From Actinobacteria bacterium UBA3012 (GTDB taxonomy: Bacteria; Actinomycetota; Actinomycetes; Nanopelagicales; Nanopelagicaceae): 8,284 nucleotides of DNA. Position numbers and translations under genes: made by a program. The stretch is taken from positions 1-8,284 of the forward strand of contig DDZI01000035.1 in NCBI GenBank assembly GCA_002346305.1, read 5' to 3'. This document shows, piece after piece, positions 1-6,553 of this stretch (its first letter is position 1; every line of letters begins with the position of its first letter). The notes beneath the pieces are model-generated. The model was not told where the DNA came from and searched no databases. It saw nothing but the letters and a program-made list of their open reading frames with translations.

Positions 1-395
1 TCGTTTAGCGCCGTACGCACAGAAGCAATTTCACGAGTGATGTACTCGGTATCTGCCAAGTTGCGCTCATCACGTGCTCGATCCTCCGCAAATTGGATGC
101 GATCGCGGTCAGTCTGGCGATTTTGAGCAAGCAAAATAAGCGGCGCCGCATATGAAGCTTGCAAAGATAAAAACAAAGTTAAGAAAATAAATGGATAATT
201 ATCAAACCGAAGATCTTTTGGAGCAAGTGAGTTCCAAAGTACCCACGAAATCACAAATCCACTCATGTAAACCAAGAAATTTGCTGTACCTAGAAAGCGC
301 GCGAATCGCTCAGCAAGGACTCCAAAAGCTTCTGAGTTAAACCCAAATCGAAAAGAGCGCTTCATTGAGCGCGGTAAATCAAGACGGTTGCTCAT
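1..395 (-). CDS. DUF1003 family membrane protein (partial, C-terminus beyond the left edge)
   Basis: I translated this from the reverse strand; 131 residues are visible from the ATG and the frame is still open at base 1. The N-terminus has the family pattern: RLDLPRS (4-10), then a basic stretch and ERFARFLGT (29-37). A first membrane helix spans about 39-57, and NYPFIFL (66-72) leads into a second helix ending in AAPLILLAQNRQTDRDR (83-99). An acidic/basic helical tail follows with DTEYITREIASVR, typical of actinobacterial DUF1003 proteins. Family function is unknown; it is predicted to be an inner-membrane protein. The start overlaps the stop of the upstream MgtE-N/CBS gene as ATGA (392-395), and a GGAG ribosome site lies 8 nt upstream, so the two are probably translated together and may act together. 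Family assignment is firm; the role is unknown. Confidence 0.9.
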   Translation of the reverse strand, partial: MSNRLDLPRSMKRSFRFGFNSEAFGVLAERFARFLGTANFLVYMSGFVISWVLWNSLAPKDLRFDNYPFIFLTLFLSLQASYAAPLILLAQNRQTDRDRIQFAEDRARDERNLADTEYITREIASVRTALN

Positions 396-1678
396 GAGAG
401 TGTCTCCGTTCTACCTATCAAGTTGCTTTCATTTGCATTACGCCAGTTTTCAGGCAGTAAGTGGTCAAGTACGTCATCAACTGTGACAACTCCAAGCAAT
501 CGATCATTTGAGTCAATAATTGGAACTGCAACCAAGTTGTATGTAGCAAAGTATGAAGAAATTTCTGCAAGATTTTTATCAGCAGAAAGCGCTTCGTTTT
601 CAGTATCTATTACAGCACCTAACAACGTTGCCGGAGGTTCGCGCAATAAACGTTGGAAGTGGGCAATTCCGAGGAACTTTCCAGTAGGGGTCTCATAAGG
701 AGCGCGGGTGACATAAATTTGCGAAGCGAGAGCAGGTGTAATTTCACTTTCACGCAAAGCTGCAAGTGCTTCAGCGACGGTGTTATCGGCTGCTAGAACA
801 ATAGGTTCGGTCGTCATCATTCCGCCAGCTGAGTAATCTTCGTAAGTCATCAGACGACGAACATCTTTCGCATCTTCTGGCTCCATCAATTGCAAAAGTG
901 TCTCTGCTTTTTCACTGCCAACTTCGCGCAAAAGGTCCGCAGCATCATCTGGATCCATCTCACCGAGTACATCAGCCGCACGCTCACCCTCTAATTGAGC
1001 AATAAGGGCTACACGCTCTTCCTCATTCATTTCCTCAAGGACGTCCGCAAGTCTTTCATCATCAAGGGCCCTGGCAACTTCAATTCGGCGGTGCATTGAA
1101 AGGTTTTGCAGCGCGCTAGCAAGATCTGCCGCGTGTAAGGAAGCAAGAGTGGAAAGTAAGTTTGAAACGCCATGATCTGTTTCAGAAATTGTGAAATCTG
1201 AAACCTCGCTCCAATCCAAAGTCATACTTGGACCGCGTCGGCGAAGTCCAGAATGTTTACGTGAAACCGAAACTTTATTTAGCAACCAATCACCACTGCG
1301 ATTTTGCTCCATTGCAATATCTTCAATTACAACTCGCTCACCAGTGTCACTTAGATTAATTGCTCGATCTAGAAATTCACCAAGTACAAGTAGCTCACCT
1401 GGTCGTTGCTGGAATCGACGGACATTTAGTAAGCCGGTGATAACCACAGTCCCTGGTTCGATCGAAGTCACCCGGGTGATTGGAATAAAGATTCGCCGGC
1501 GTGGGGGCACCTCAACAATTAGTCCAAGAATGCGAGGGGCAGAACCGGTTTGTACGGTCGCGATTGCATCGCGCACCTTTCCGACTTGATCACCGGCAGG
1601 GTCAAAAACTGCGGTTCCGGATAGGCGGGCGATAAAGACTCGATTAATTCGATTCGATAGGTTGATTGCGCCGCTCAT
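392..1678 (-). CDS. PRC-barrel / MgtE N-terminal / CBS-pair protein (soluble MgtE-like sensor)
   Basis: A 428-aa protein from the chosen start. Residues about 13-90 resemble a PRC-barrel domain (RVFIARLSGTAVFDPAGDQV), and a second barrel-like stretch runs to about 160 and ends in LDWSEVSDF. Residues about 175-280 form an MgtE_N superhelix of short repeats (LASLHAADLASAL, LEEMNEEERVALIAQLE, LGEMDPDDAADLL). The hallmark linker MTYEDYSAGGMMTT (277-290) leads into a CBS pair (about 285-408) ending VVTVDDVLDHL. The membrane channel domain of true MgtE is absent, so this should be a cytosolic Mg2+/nucleotide sensor rather than a transporter. The reading frame stays open upstream to an ATG at 1780, but I prefer the ATG at 1678: the barrel begins just after it, a -10 box sits 7 nt upstream, and the longer form would overlap the divergent gene. 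The stop overlaps the DUF1003 start. The functional partner is inferred from this pairing. Confidence 0.88.
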   Translation of the reverse strand: MSGAINLSNRINRVFIARLSGTAVFDPAGDQVGKVRDAIATVQTGSAPRILGLIVEVPPRRRIFIPITRVTSIEPGTVVITGLLNVRRFQQRPGELLVLGEFLDRAINLSDTGERVVIEDIAMEQNRSGDWLLNKVSVSRKHSGLRRRGPSMTLDWSEVSDFTISETDHGVSNLLSTLASLHAADLASALQNLSMHRRIEVARALDDERLADVLEEMNEEERVALIAQLEGERAADVLGEMDPDDAADLLREVGSEKAETLLQLMEPEDAKDVRRLMTYEDYSAGGMMTTEPIVLAADNTVAEALAALRESEITPALASQIYVTRAPYETPTGKFLGIAHFQRLLREPPATLLGAVIDTENEALSADKNLAEISSYFATYNLVAVPIIDSNDRLLGVVTVDDVLDHLLPENWRNANESNLIGRTETLS

Positions 1679-1685
1679 AAGGCTA

Positions 1686-1691
1686 AGGCTA
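1686..1691 (-). promoter_or_regulatory. -10 element (TAGCCT) for a leaderless transcript of the MgtE-like gene
   Basis: On the reverse strand TAGCCT fits the actinobacterial TANNNT -10 pattern and ends exactly 7 nt before the ATG at 1678. Transcription would start at or within a base or two of the start codon. There is no Shine-Dalgarno sequence in front of this ATG, which fits leaderless initiation. No convincing -35 box is visible. Confidence 0.55.
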
Positions 1692-1696
1692 CCCGC

Positions 1697-1702
1697 TAGG
1701 GT
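1697..1702 (+). promoter_or_regulatory. -10 element (TAGGGT) for a leaderless transcript of the EamA operon
   Basis: TAGGGT fits TANNNT and ends exactly 7 nt before the ATG at 1710, mirroring the divergent element on the other strand. No ribosome binding site precedes the ATG. The -35 zone of this promoter would fall around the first codons of the divergent gene, so the two promoters overlap physically. No clear -35 hexamer is seen. Confidence 0.55.
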
Positions 1703-1709
1703 CAGACTC

Positions 1710-2633
1710 ATGTCTGCCCCAGAGATCGCCACCAGCGGCGCTAAAGGTATAAAGCCGGCTGATATTGGCCGATTAATCATCGGCGTATTTGGTATCGGAA
1801 CTTCTGGGCCATTGATTGCATTGGGTCAGATGGCGGTTCCAGTTGCGATTTTTTGGCGCAATTTAGGCGGCGCGCTTTTCTCACTTCCTTTTGCATTAAG
1901 AAGTGGCGAATGGCGCAGGATGAGTAGCAATGCATGGCTTTGGTCGGTGATCGCTGGAGTTTTTCTTGCTCTTCACTTTATCTGCTTCTTTGCATCAATG
2001 CGCTTAACAAGTGTTGCAAGTGGTGTTGCCATAACTGCGGTGCAGCCAATATTTGCCGCAATCTGGGTTCGCATGCGCGGAGCCAAAGTAGCCATGCAAG
2101 TTTGGTTTGGGATGGCAATTTCAATGGTCGGTGTTTTGATAATTACTGGGATTGATTGGCAGCTATCAACAAGAGCGCTCATTGGAGATTTAATTGCATT
2201 GTTAGGAGCAGCATTATCAGCGGCATATGTTATTGCTGGTGGACACGTACTTCGCGAAATCTCTCCAACTACATACACAACTATTTGCTATTTTGTTTGT
2301 GCCGCAACTTGTTTTGTGGTGGTGTTATTTACTGATGCGCCAATTATTGATTATCCAAGATATGAATGGTTGTTAGTTTTAGGTTTGATAGTAGGAGCAC
2401 AAATTTTGGGGCACACTATGTTTAATCAGGTGTTGCAAAGAGTTTCACCAACGGTTGTTTCTTTAATTGTATTTTTTGAACTTCCCGTCGGTGCTTTATT
2501 AGCAGTTTGGTGGTTAGACCAAATCCCACCGGCTGGAGTAATCCCTGGTTTGGCTTTACTGTTAATTGGGTCAGGCTTTGTCGCTACTAAATCGGCCTCT
2601 CTACAGGTTGGTCAGGTGAAGAAAAATGATTGA
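1710..2633 (+). CDS. EamA/DMT-superfamily transporter
   Basis: A 307-aa, highly hydrophobic protein with about ten predicted membrane helices in two EamA repeats. The first repeat includes IGVFGIGTSGPLIALGQMAVPVAIFWRNLGG, with the conserved aromatic-Arg segment FWRN, and ends near GVLIITGIDW. The second runs from ALIGDLIALLGAALSAAYVIAGG to FELPVGALLAVWWLDQIPP and a final helix PGLALLLIGSGFVA. Such proteins export or exchange small metabolites (amino acids, nucleotides and similar) at the inner membrane; the substrate cannot be read from sequence. I chose ATG 1710 over an in-frame ATG at 1662 because a -10 box lies 7 nt before it and the earlier start would run into the divergent gene. Its end overlaps the next start by 8 nt, making it the probable first gene of a four-gene operon. 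Confidence 0.88.
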   Translation: MSAPEIATSGAKGIKPADIGRLIIGVFGIGTSGPLIALGQMAVPVAIFWRNLGGALFSLPFALRSGEWRRMSSNAWLWSVIAGVFLALHFICFFASMRLTSVASGVAITAVQPIFAAIWVRMRGAKVAMQVWFGMAISMVGVLIITGIDWQLSTRALIGDLIALLGAALSAAYVIAGGHVLREISPTTYTTICYFVCAATCFVVVLFTDAPIIDYPRYEWLLVLGLIVGAQILGHTMFNQVLQRVSPTVVSLIVFFELPVGALLAVWWLDQIPPAGVIPGLALLLIGSGFVATKSASLQVGQVKKND

Positions 2634-3480
2634 TTTGCATACACATACGACGGCCAGCGATGGGACTGATAAACCTTTTGAGATGCTAAAAAATGCAAAA
2701 AGCGCTGGATTAACCATCGTTGCGATGACTGACCACGACTCCACCGAAGGATGGCGTGAAGTTAGATCCAACAGAGACCAAATTCCTGTCGGGCTAACCA
2801 TTGTTCCGGGAGCTGAAGTCTCTACTCGTACCCAATTAGGAATGAGCGTTCATATAGTTGGACTTTTATTTGATGCGGGAAATCAACAACTTGCTAAATT
2901 ATTATCAGATACTCGCGATGATCGAATTCCGCGTATGGAAAAAATGATCGAAAAGTTACAAGCGGCGGGTTATCAAGTAACAATGCAAGATGTTGAAGAG
3001 GTAAAGCCTCTTGGGGCCACGCTTGGTCGTCCTCATTTAGCTGATGCATTAATTAAAAATAGAGTTGTGGCTTCACGTGATGAAGCATTTGCAGAGTTAT
3101 TGCATAACAACTCCCAATTTTATGTTTCACATTGGGCTCCGTCACCGGTGGAAGCAATTAAAGCAATTGCGGACGCTGGAGGAGTTTCGATTTTGGCACA
3201 TCCTTTTGCCGAAAAAAGAGGAGCGGTTTTAACTTTTGGCGAGGTTGCTGAATTAGCCGCTGCTGGACTTAATGGGATTGAACGAAACAAAAGAGACCAT
3301 GATGAAGCCGCTCACAGCAAAATTGATCAATTGGCTCTCGAACACAATTTAATTAAGATCGGATCAAGCGATTACCACGGTGCGGCGCGCGCGAATCAAT
3401 TGGGAGAAGAGCAAACTCCAGTTGATCTCTGGGAGAATTTAGCCAGCAAGGCAAGTGGAGACGAGGTGTTCACTCGATGA
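2626..3480 (+). CDS. PHP-domain phosphoesterase (RNase AM / YciV-like)
   Basis: A 284-aa protein with the complete PHP metal-site set: DLHTHT at 3-8, TDHDS at 35-39, PGAEVS at 61-66, then GRPHLADAL, ILAHPF and near the C-terminus GSSDYHG. Together these His/Asp/Glu residues form the trinuclear metal centre of PHP phosphoesterases. Length and motif order match the stand-alone group that includes E. coli YciV/RNase AM, known to dephosphorylate 3',5'-nucleoside bisphosphates and trim short RNA 5' ends; the exact substrate here is inferred. It is not the PHP domain of DNA polymerase III, as no polymerase part follows. The start overlaps the end of the transporter gene by 8 nt, with a weak AGGTGA ribosome site just upstream. 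The stop overlaps the MarC start as ATGA. Predicted cytosolic. Confidence 0.87.
   Translation: MIDLHTHTTASDGTDKPFEMLKNAKSAGLTIVAMTDHDSTEGWREVRSNRDQIPVGLTIVPGAEVSTRTQLGMSVHIVGLLFDAGNQQLAKLLSDTRDDRIPRMEKMIEKLQAAGYQVTMQDVEEVKPLGATLGRPHLADALIKNRVVASRDEAFAELLHNNSQFYVSHWAPSPVEAIKAIADAGGVSILAHPFAEKRGAVLTFGEVAELAAAGLNGIERNKRDHDEAAHSKIDQLALEHNLIKIGSSDYHGAARANQLGEEQTPVDLWENLASKASGDEVFTR
3463..3468 (+). promoter_or_regulatory. Ribosome binding site (GAGGTG) for the MarC gene
   Basis: GAGGTG lies inside the end of the PHP gene, 8 nt before the MarC ATG at 3477. It supports that start, which overlaps the PHP stop codon as ATGA. A good ribosome site at an internal operon gene contrasts with the site-less starts at 1678 and 1710. 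Confidence 0.6.
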
Positions 3481-4088
3481 ATGCATGGACCTTTGGCGTA
3501 CAAGTATTTGTGACCCTCTTTGTCATTATGGACCCACCAGGAGTTGTCCCAATTTTTCTTGGTCTAGTTTCTAAATTTACGGAAAAAGAAAGACGCAAAC
3601 TTGCTGTCAAGACTGCAATTGTTTCGCTCACGGTAATTGTTACTTTTGCATTATTCGGCCAATTTATATTGGGTTATTTGAAGATTTCCCTCCCAGCGAT
3701 GCAGGGTGCTGGTGGATTGCTTCTATTACTTGTCGCTCTTGAGTTATTAACTGGTAAAAATGAGAAAAAAGGTGATGAGGCGGGCCCAAGTGATGTAAAT
3801 GTTGCTTTGGTTCCGCTCGGAACACCACTACTTGCTGGCCCTGGTGCAATTGTTGCCACAATAATCTTTGTTAAGCAGATCGAAGGCGTAGCAATGGGTG
3901 TCGCACTATTTACAGCCATTGGAGTTTTGCACTTAGTGCTTGCATTAATTTTGAGATATTCAACTGGAATAATTAAGGTGATTAAAACTTCTGGAGTGAC
4001 TTTAATTGCACGAATTGCTGGTCTATTACTTGCAGCAATTGCAGTTCAAATGATTGCTAACTCAGTAACCGCATTTATCGCTGCCTGA
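3477..4088 (+). CDS. MarC family integral membrane protein
   Basis: A 203-aa protein, the usual MarC length, with about six membrane helices. Characteristic motifs are FVIMDPPGVVPIFLGL near residues 15-30, the charged loop EKERRKLAVKTA, helix 3 with MQGAGGLLLLLVALELL, and in the second half PLGTPLLAGPGAIVATI, which echoes the first MDPPG motif as expected for an internally duplicated fold. It ends with RIAGLLLAAIAVQMIANSV. MarC proteins are inner-membrane proteins of unclear function; despite the name they are not established antibiotic-resistance determinants. The gene is coupled to the PHP gene by an ATGA overlap and followed after 16 nt by the nuclease gene, so it is an internal operon member. 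Confidence 0.93.
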   Translation: MNAWTFGVQVFVTLFVIMDPPGVVPIFLGLVSKFTEKERRKLAVKTAIVSLTVIVTFALFGQFILGYLKISLPAMQGAGGLLLLLVALELLTGKNEKKGDEAGPSDVNVALVPLGTPLLAGPGAIVATIIFVKQIEGVAMGVALFTAIGVLHLVLALILRYSTGIIKVIKTSGVTLIARIAGLLLAAIAVQMIANSVTAFIAA

Positions 4089-4104
4089 AAATGCGAAAAA
4101 TTTT

Positions 4105-4929
4105 ATGAGCGATCAACCTACTTTTGATGGCATGCCCGTAAAGCTATTTTCATGTACCCCGTCGCGGCTTGATACCTGGCTGGATTGCCCACGTAAATAC
4201 CGTTACACATACATAGATACCCCTCGGCCGCCTAGAGGTGGTCCATGGGCTCACGCCAGCATGGGAGCAGCGGTTCATAATGCTTTGCGCGAATGGTGGA
4301 CTAAGCCTTTGGAGGAGCGAACCTCTCAAGTTGGAGAAGTTTTACTAACCAAGTTTTGGCGCACCGATGGATTTAAAGATGACGAACAAGCAGAACGATC
4401 TTTTGTGCGAGCTAAAGCCTGGATTACAAATTATTTAAAAACAGTTGATATCAATGATGAACCACGTGGCTTAGAAAGAACTGTAAGTGCAACCACAGAA
4501 ACTCTTTCACTATCAGGACGGGTTGACCGAATTGATGAACGTGATGGTGAGTTAGTAATTGTTGATTACAAAACAGGAAGAAATACACCAGAAGTTGATG
4601 ATGTTGCATCCTCACTCGCATTAGCAATTTACGCAGTTGGCGCATCTCGAACCATGCGGATGAAATGCACAAAAGTTGAACTTCATCACCTGCCATCTGA
4701 AACAGTGGTTGCTTATGATCATTCGCCAGAATCTTTAAATCGCCATATAAAACGGGCTGAATCAATTGCGCGCGAAGTCCAAGCCGAAGCGTTAAAACCA
4801 GAAAGTGACGGTAATTACCGACCAAATCCTTCGGCACTTTGTGGTTACTGTGATTTTGCGCGGATCTGTCCAGATGCCTCTGTTGAACCGGCAAAACCCT
4901 GGGCGGTTATCGAGAAGCAAGAGCTCTAA
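4105..4929 (+). CDS. RecB/Cas4-like PD-(D/E)XK nuclease with predicted 4Fe-4S cluster
   Basis: A 274-aa stand-alone nuclease. The N-terminal SRLDTWLDCPRKYRYTY includes Cys28. His58 lies in MGAAVHNALREW. The catalytic core is GRVDRID (Asp141) followed by LVIVDYKTGR (Asp154, Lys156). LALAIYAVG corresponds to the conserved QL.LYA helix, and the end has CGYCDFARIC (Cys246, Cys249, Cys255). One early Cys plus C-x2-C-x5-C is the iron-sulfur arrangement of AddB and Cas4, and all catalytic residues are present, so it should be an active DNA exonuclease. There is no helicase domain and no cas genes nearby, so it is not assigned to CRISPR; a role in DNA repair is inferred. No ribosome site precedes the ATG; a 5-codon frame (4091-4108) ends on it as ATGA. 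Confidence 0.88.
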   Translation: MSDQPTFDGMPVKLFSCTPSRLDTWLDCPRKYRYTYIDTPRPPRGGPWAHASMGAAVHNALREWWTKPLEERTSQVGEVLLTKFWRTDGFKDDEQAERSFVRAKAWITNYLKTVDINDEPRGLERTVSATTETLSLSGRVDRIDERDGELVIVDYKTGRNTPEVDDVASSLALAIYAVGASRTMRMKCTKVELHHLPSETVVAYDHSPESLNRHIKRAESIAREVQAEALKPESDGNYRPNPSALCGYCDFARICPDASVEPAKPWAVIEKQEL

Positions 4930-4960
4930 TATCTGGAAAGCGCAGCCCGGTTTGACCTAA

Positions 4961-4966
4961 TACGAT
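4961..4966 (+). promoter_or_regulatory. -10 element (TACGAT) ahead of the DUF2236 gene
   Basis: TACGAT fits TANNNT and ends 9 nt before the ATG at 4976, so the transcript would have at most a base or two of leader. The 46-nt gap after the nuclease gene contains no hairpin terminator and no ribosome site before the ATG. An upstream TTGACC (4952-4957) is only 3 nt from this box, too close to be its -35. The gene could be read both from this start and by read-through. Confidence 0.5.
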
Positions 4967-4975
4967 TGCCCTCAA

Positions 4976-5764
4976 ATGAGCACCTACTTCGCCCCAGATT
5001 CGATCGCTTGGAAGATCCATGCCGATCCATCCTTAGTTGTTGGTGGAATTCGGGCATTACTAGAACAGGGCTTACATCCTGGCGCAATGGCAGGGGTCGC
5101 TGCTCACTCTAATTTTCGTGAAGATTCCTGGGGCCGGTTAACGCGCACGGGGGAGTATGTAGCACTTGTTACATATGAAGAGCGCGAAGTTGTAGATATG
5201 GCCGCAAAACATGTGCGAGATGTACATGAGCGATTAGGTTTAAGTGATCCACACTTATTGCTTTGGGTGCACGCATCAATGGTTGATGCATTTTTAGATA
5301 ATGCACGTCGTTCTGGAATGCCACTCACCGATGCAGAAGCGGATCAATATTTAGCTGAGATGGTTACTTTTGCAAAATTAGTAGGCATCCCAGAAGTTGA
5401 TGTTCCATCATCAGTCATTGAGTTAGCGCAATATATGAAAGATATTTATCCAGAGTTAATTGCATCCGAAGAAGCTAAAAAAACCTCTGTTTTCTTACTT
5501 TTCCCACCTATGCCAAAGTTGGTGCGATTTATTACACCGGCTACTCCTTTGTGGGCTGGAGTTGCGACATTAGCCGGAGCTTCACTTCCAGATTGGGCAC
5601 GAGATCTCTATGGGTGGCCATCAATTCCGGGACAAAATATCGCCACTGATATTTCATTGCGCACATTTAGAAATGCGACATTGCGATTGCCACAATCTTT
5701 CCGCGAGAGTCCATTAACGAAAAAAGCCCGCGATAAAGCCCATGCAAATACCCATGAAAAATAG
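4976..5764 (+). CDS. DUF2236 (MpaB/Lcp-related oxygenase-like) protein
   Basis: A 262-aa protein with the main landmarks of the DUF2236 family. GLHPGAMAGVAAHSNFREDSWGRLTRTGEYVALVTY (32-67) matches the conserved His-Pro, His and R-L-x-R-T segment. LLLWVHASMVDAFL (94-107) contains the conserved WVHAS histidine (His99) and Asp104. Later parts are helical, with a family-like segment VFLLFPPMPKLVRFITPATPLW. Family relatives include rubber-cleaving Lcp, a haem oxygenase, and fungal MpaB-type oxidases, so an oxidative haem-dependent role is possible, but many members have no known substrate and none can be read here. No signal peptide is visible, so it is predicted cytosolic. It ends 4 nt before the preferred start of the ParA-like gene, which suggests co-transcription. 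Confidence 0.85.
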   Translation: MSTYFAPDSIAWKIHADPSLVVGGIRALLEQGLHPGAMAGVAAHSNFREDSWGRLTRTGEYVALVTYEEREVVDMAAKHVRDVHERLGLSDPHLLLWVHASMVDAFLDNARRSGMPLTDAEADQYLAEMVTFAKLVGIPEVDVPSSVIELAQYMKDIYPELIASEEAKKTSVFLLFPPMPKLVRFITPATPLWAGVATLAGASLPDWARDLYGWPSIPGQNIATDISLRTFRNATLRLPQSFRESPLTKKARDKAHANTHEK

Positions 5765-5768
5765 CCAA

Positions 5769-6497
5769 ATGAGCCGGGTAATTTCCTTTATTAACCTCGC
5801 TGGCGGGGTCGGACGAACCACCTCTGCGGTCAGTATGGCGGTGGCATTTTCCGAATATGGCAAAAGGGTTTTGTTGGTCGATCTGGACCCAAACGGAGGG
5901 GCCTCCTTCTCGCTAGGCCTAGAAAACCCCCGATTGAGCGCAACTGAGATCTTCTCTGGCCGCCCAAGAGCCCTAGGAATGATCTATAAAACAGCTGACC
6001 GGATCGATGTAATCCCAGCCAACCTCACTTTAGAGACTGCCGCTCTGAAATCTGCGGGTAAAAAAGATAGTGAATACATATTGCAAAAAGCGCTTGAAAA
6101 CTTGGAGTACGACGTAATTATTATTGATGCACCAGCCACAAATTCTTATCTTGCAAAGTGCGCCGTAGTTGCTGCGGATGAATTTATCATTCCGACTCGA
6201 TTAGATGTTTTGTCGATGCGTGGAGTTTTTTCAGCAATCGAATTAATTGAAAAATTCAAAAAATCTGAGAAAAAAAATTACCAAATTCTGCCAACAATGG
6301 TTGAAAGCAGAAACAAAAGCCAAGGATTAATTTCAGCCGATTTAAATTCTCGTTACGGAGAATTAGTACTTTCACCTGGGATTGCGAAATGGGGCGGGTT
6401 TTCAGAGGCCGTTGGGGCCGGAAAATCAGCACTTTCACTTTTCAAAACCAGCGATGGCGCAGCAAGTTATCGCGAGATCACTTACCCGTTTCTTTAA
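5769..6497 (+). CDS. ParA/MinD-family ATPase with altered Walker A motif
   Basis: A 242-aa SIMIBI-type P-loop protein. MSRVISFINLAGGVGRTTS at the N-terminus aligns with the ParA signature KGGVGKTT, but the signature lysine is Ala and the phosphate-binding lysine is Arg (CGA codon). Other motifs are intact: VLLVDLDPNGGASFSLGL (switch I), YDVIIIDAPATNSYLAKCAV (Walker B) and FIIPTRLDVLSMRGV. The fold is therefore sure, but ATP hydrolysis is doubtful. No parB gene or obvious parS site is adjacent, so this is an orphan ParA-like protein rather than the chromosomal partition pair. In-frame ATGs also occur at 5742 and 5754; I prefer 5769 because the family N-terminus begins there and it lies 4 nt after the previous stop. 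None of the starts has a ribosome site. The gene ends just before a strong terminator. Confidence 0.85.
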   Translation: MSRVISFINLAGGVGRTTSAVSMAVAFSEYGKRVLLVDLDPNGGASFSLGLENPRLSATEIFSGRPRALGMIYKTADRIDVIPANLTLETAALKSAGKKDSEYILQKALENLEYDVIIIDAPATNSYLAKCAVVAADEFIIPTRLDVLSMRGVFSAIELIEKFKKSEKKNYQILPTMVESRNKSQGLISADLNSRYGELVLSPGIAKWGGFSEAVGAGKSALSLFKTSDGAASYREITYPFL

Positions 6498-6502
6498 TCC
6501 AA

Positions 6503-6537
6503 AAAATAAGCCCCTGCAAATCGCAGGGGCTTATTTT
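6503..6537. terminator. Bidirectional rho-independent terminator
   Basis: A perfect 15-bp inverted repeat (6503-6517 with 6523-6537) around a 5-nt loop. The GC-rich core CCCCTGC/GCAGGGG is flanked by A-rich sequence on the left and T-rich sequence on the right, so either strand gives a hairpin followed by U residues. It sits 5 nt after the ParA-like stop and 16 nt beyond the stop of the convergent aminotransferase gene, and should end transcription from both sides. Confidence 0.93.
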
Positions 6538-6553
6538 CTTTACTGCTAAATGA

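Noticed and set aside
1191..1589. A 132-codon open frame on the plus strand.
   Set aside because: It is antisense to the MgtE-N/CBS gene, and its Arg/Ser-rich translation looks like a shadow of that gene.
1662..1780. Longer in-frame starts for the two divergent genes (ATG at 1662 on plus, ATG at 1780 on minus), overlapping by 119 bp.
   Set aside because: The extra N-terminal residues do not match the families, and the inner ATGs each have a well-placed -10 box.
4091..4108. A five-codon minicistron (MRKIL) whose stop overlaps the nuclease start as ATGA.
   Set aside because: It is too short to separate from chance, and there is no ribosome site in front of it.
4451..4894. A 147-codon open frame on the minus strand.
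   Set aside because: It is antisense to the nuclease gene, whose catalytic and cysteine motifs are all in the plus frame; the shadow product is His/Leu/Gln-rich without motifs.
4105..4929. Possible CRISPR cas4 gene.
   Set aside because: No repeat-spacer array and no other cas genes in the window; the AddB/Cas4-type cysteine pattern is shared with repair nucleases.
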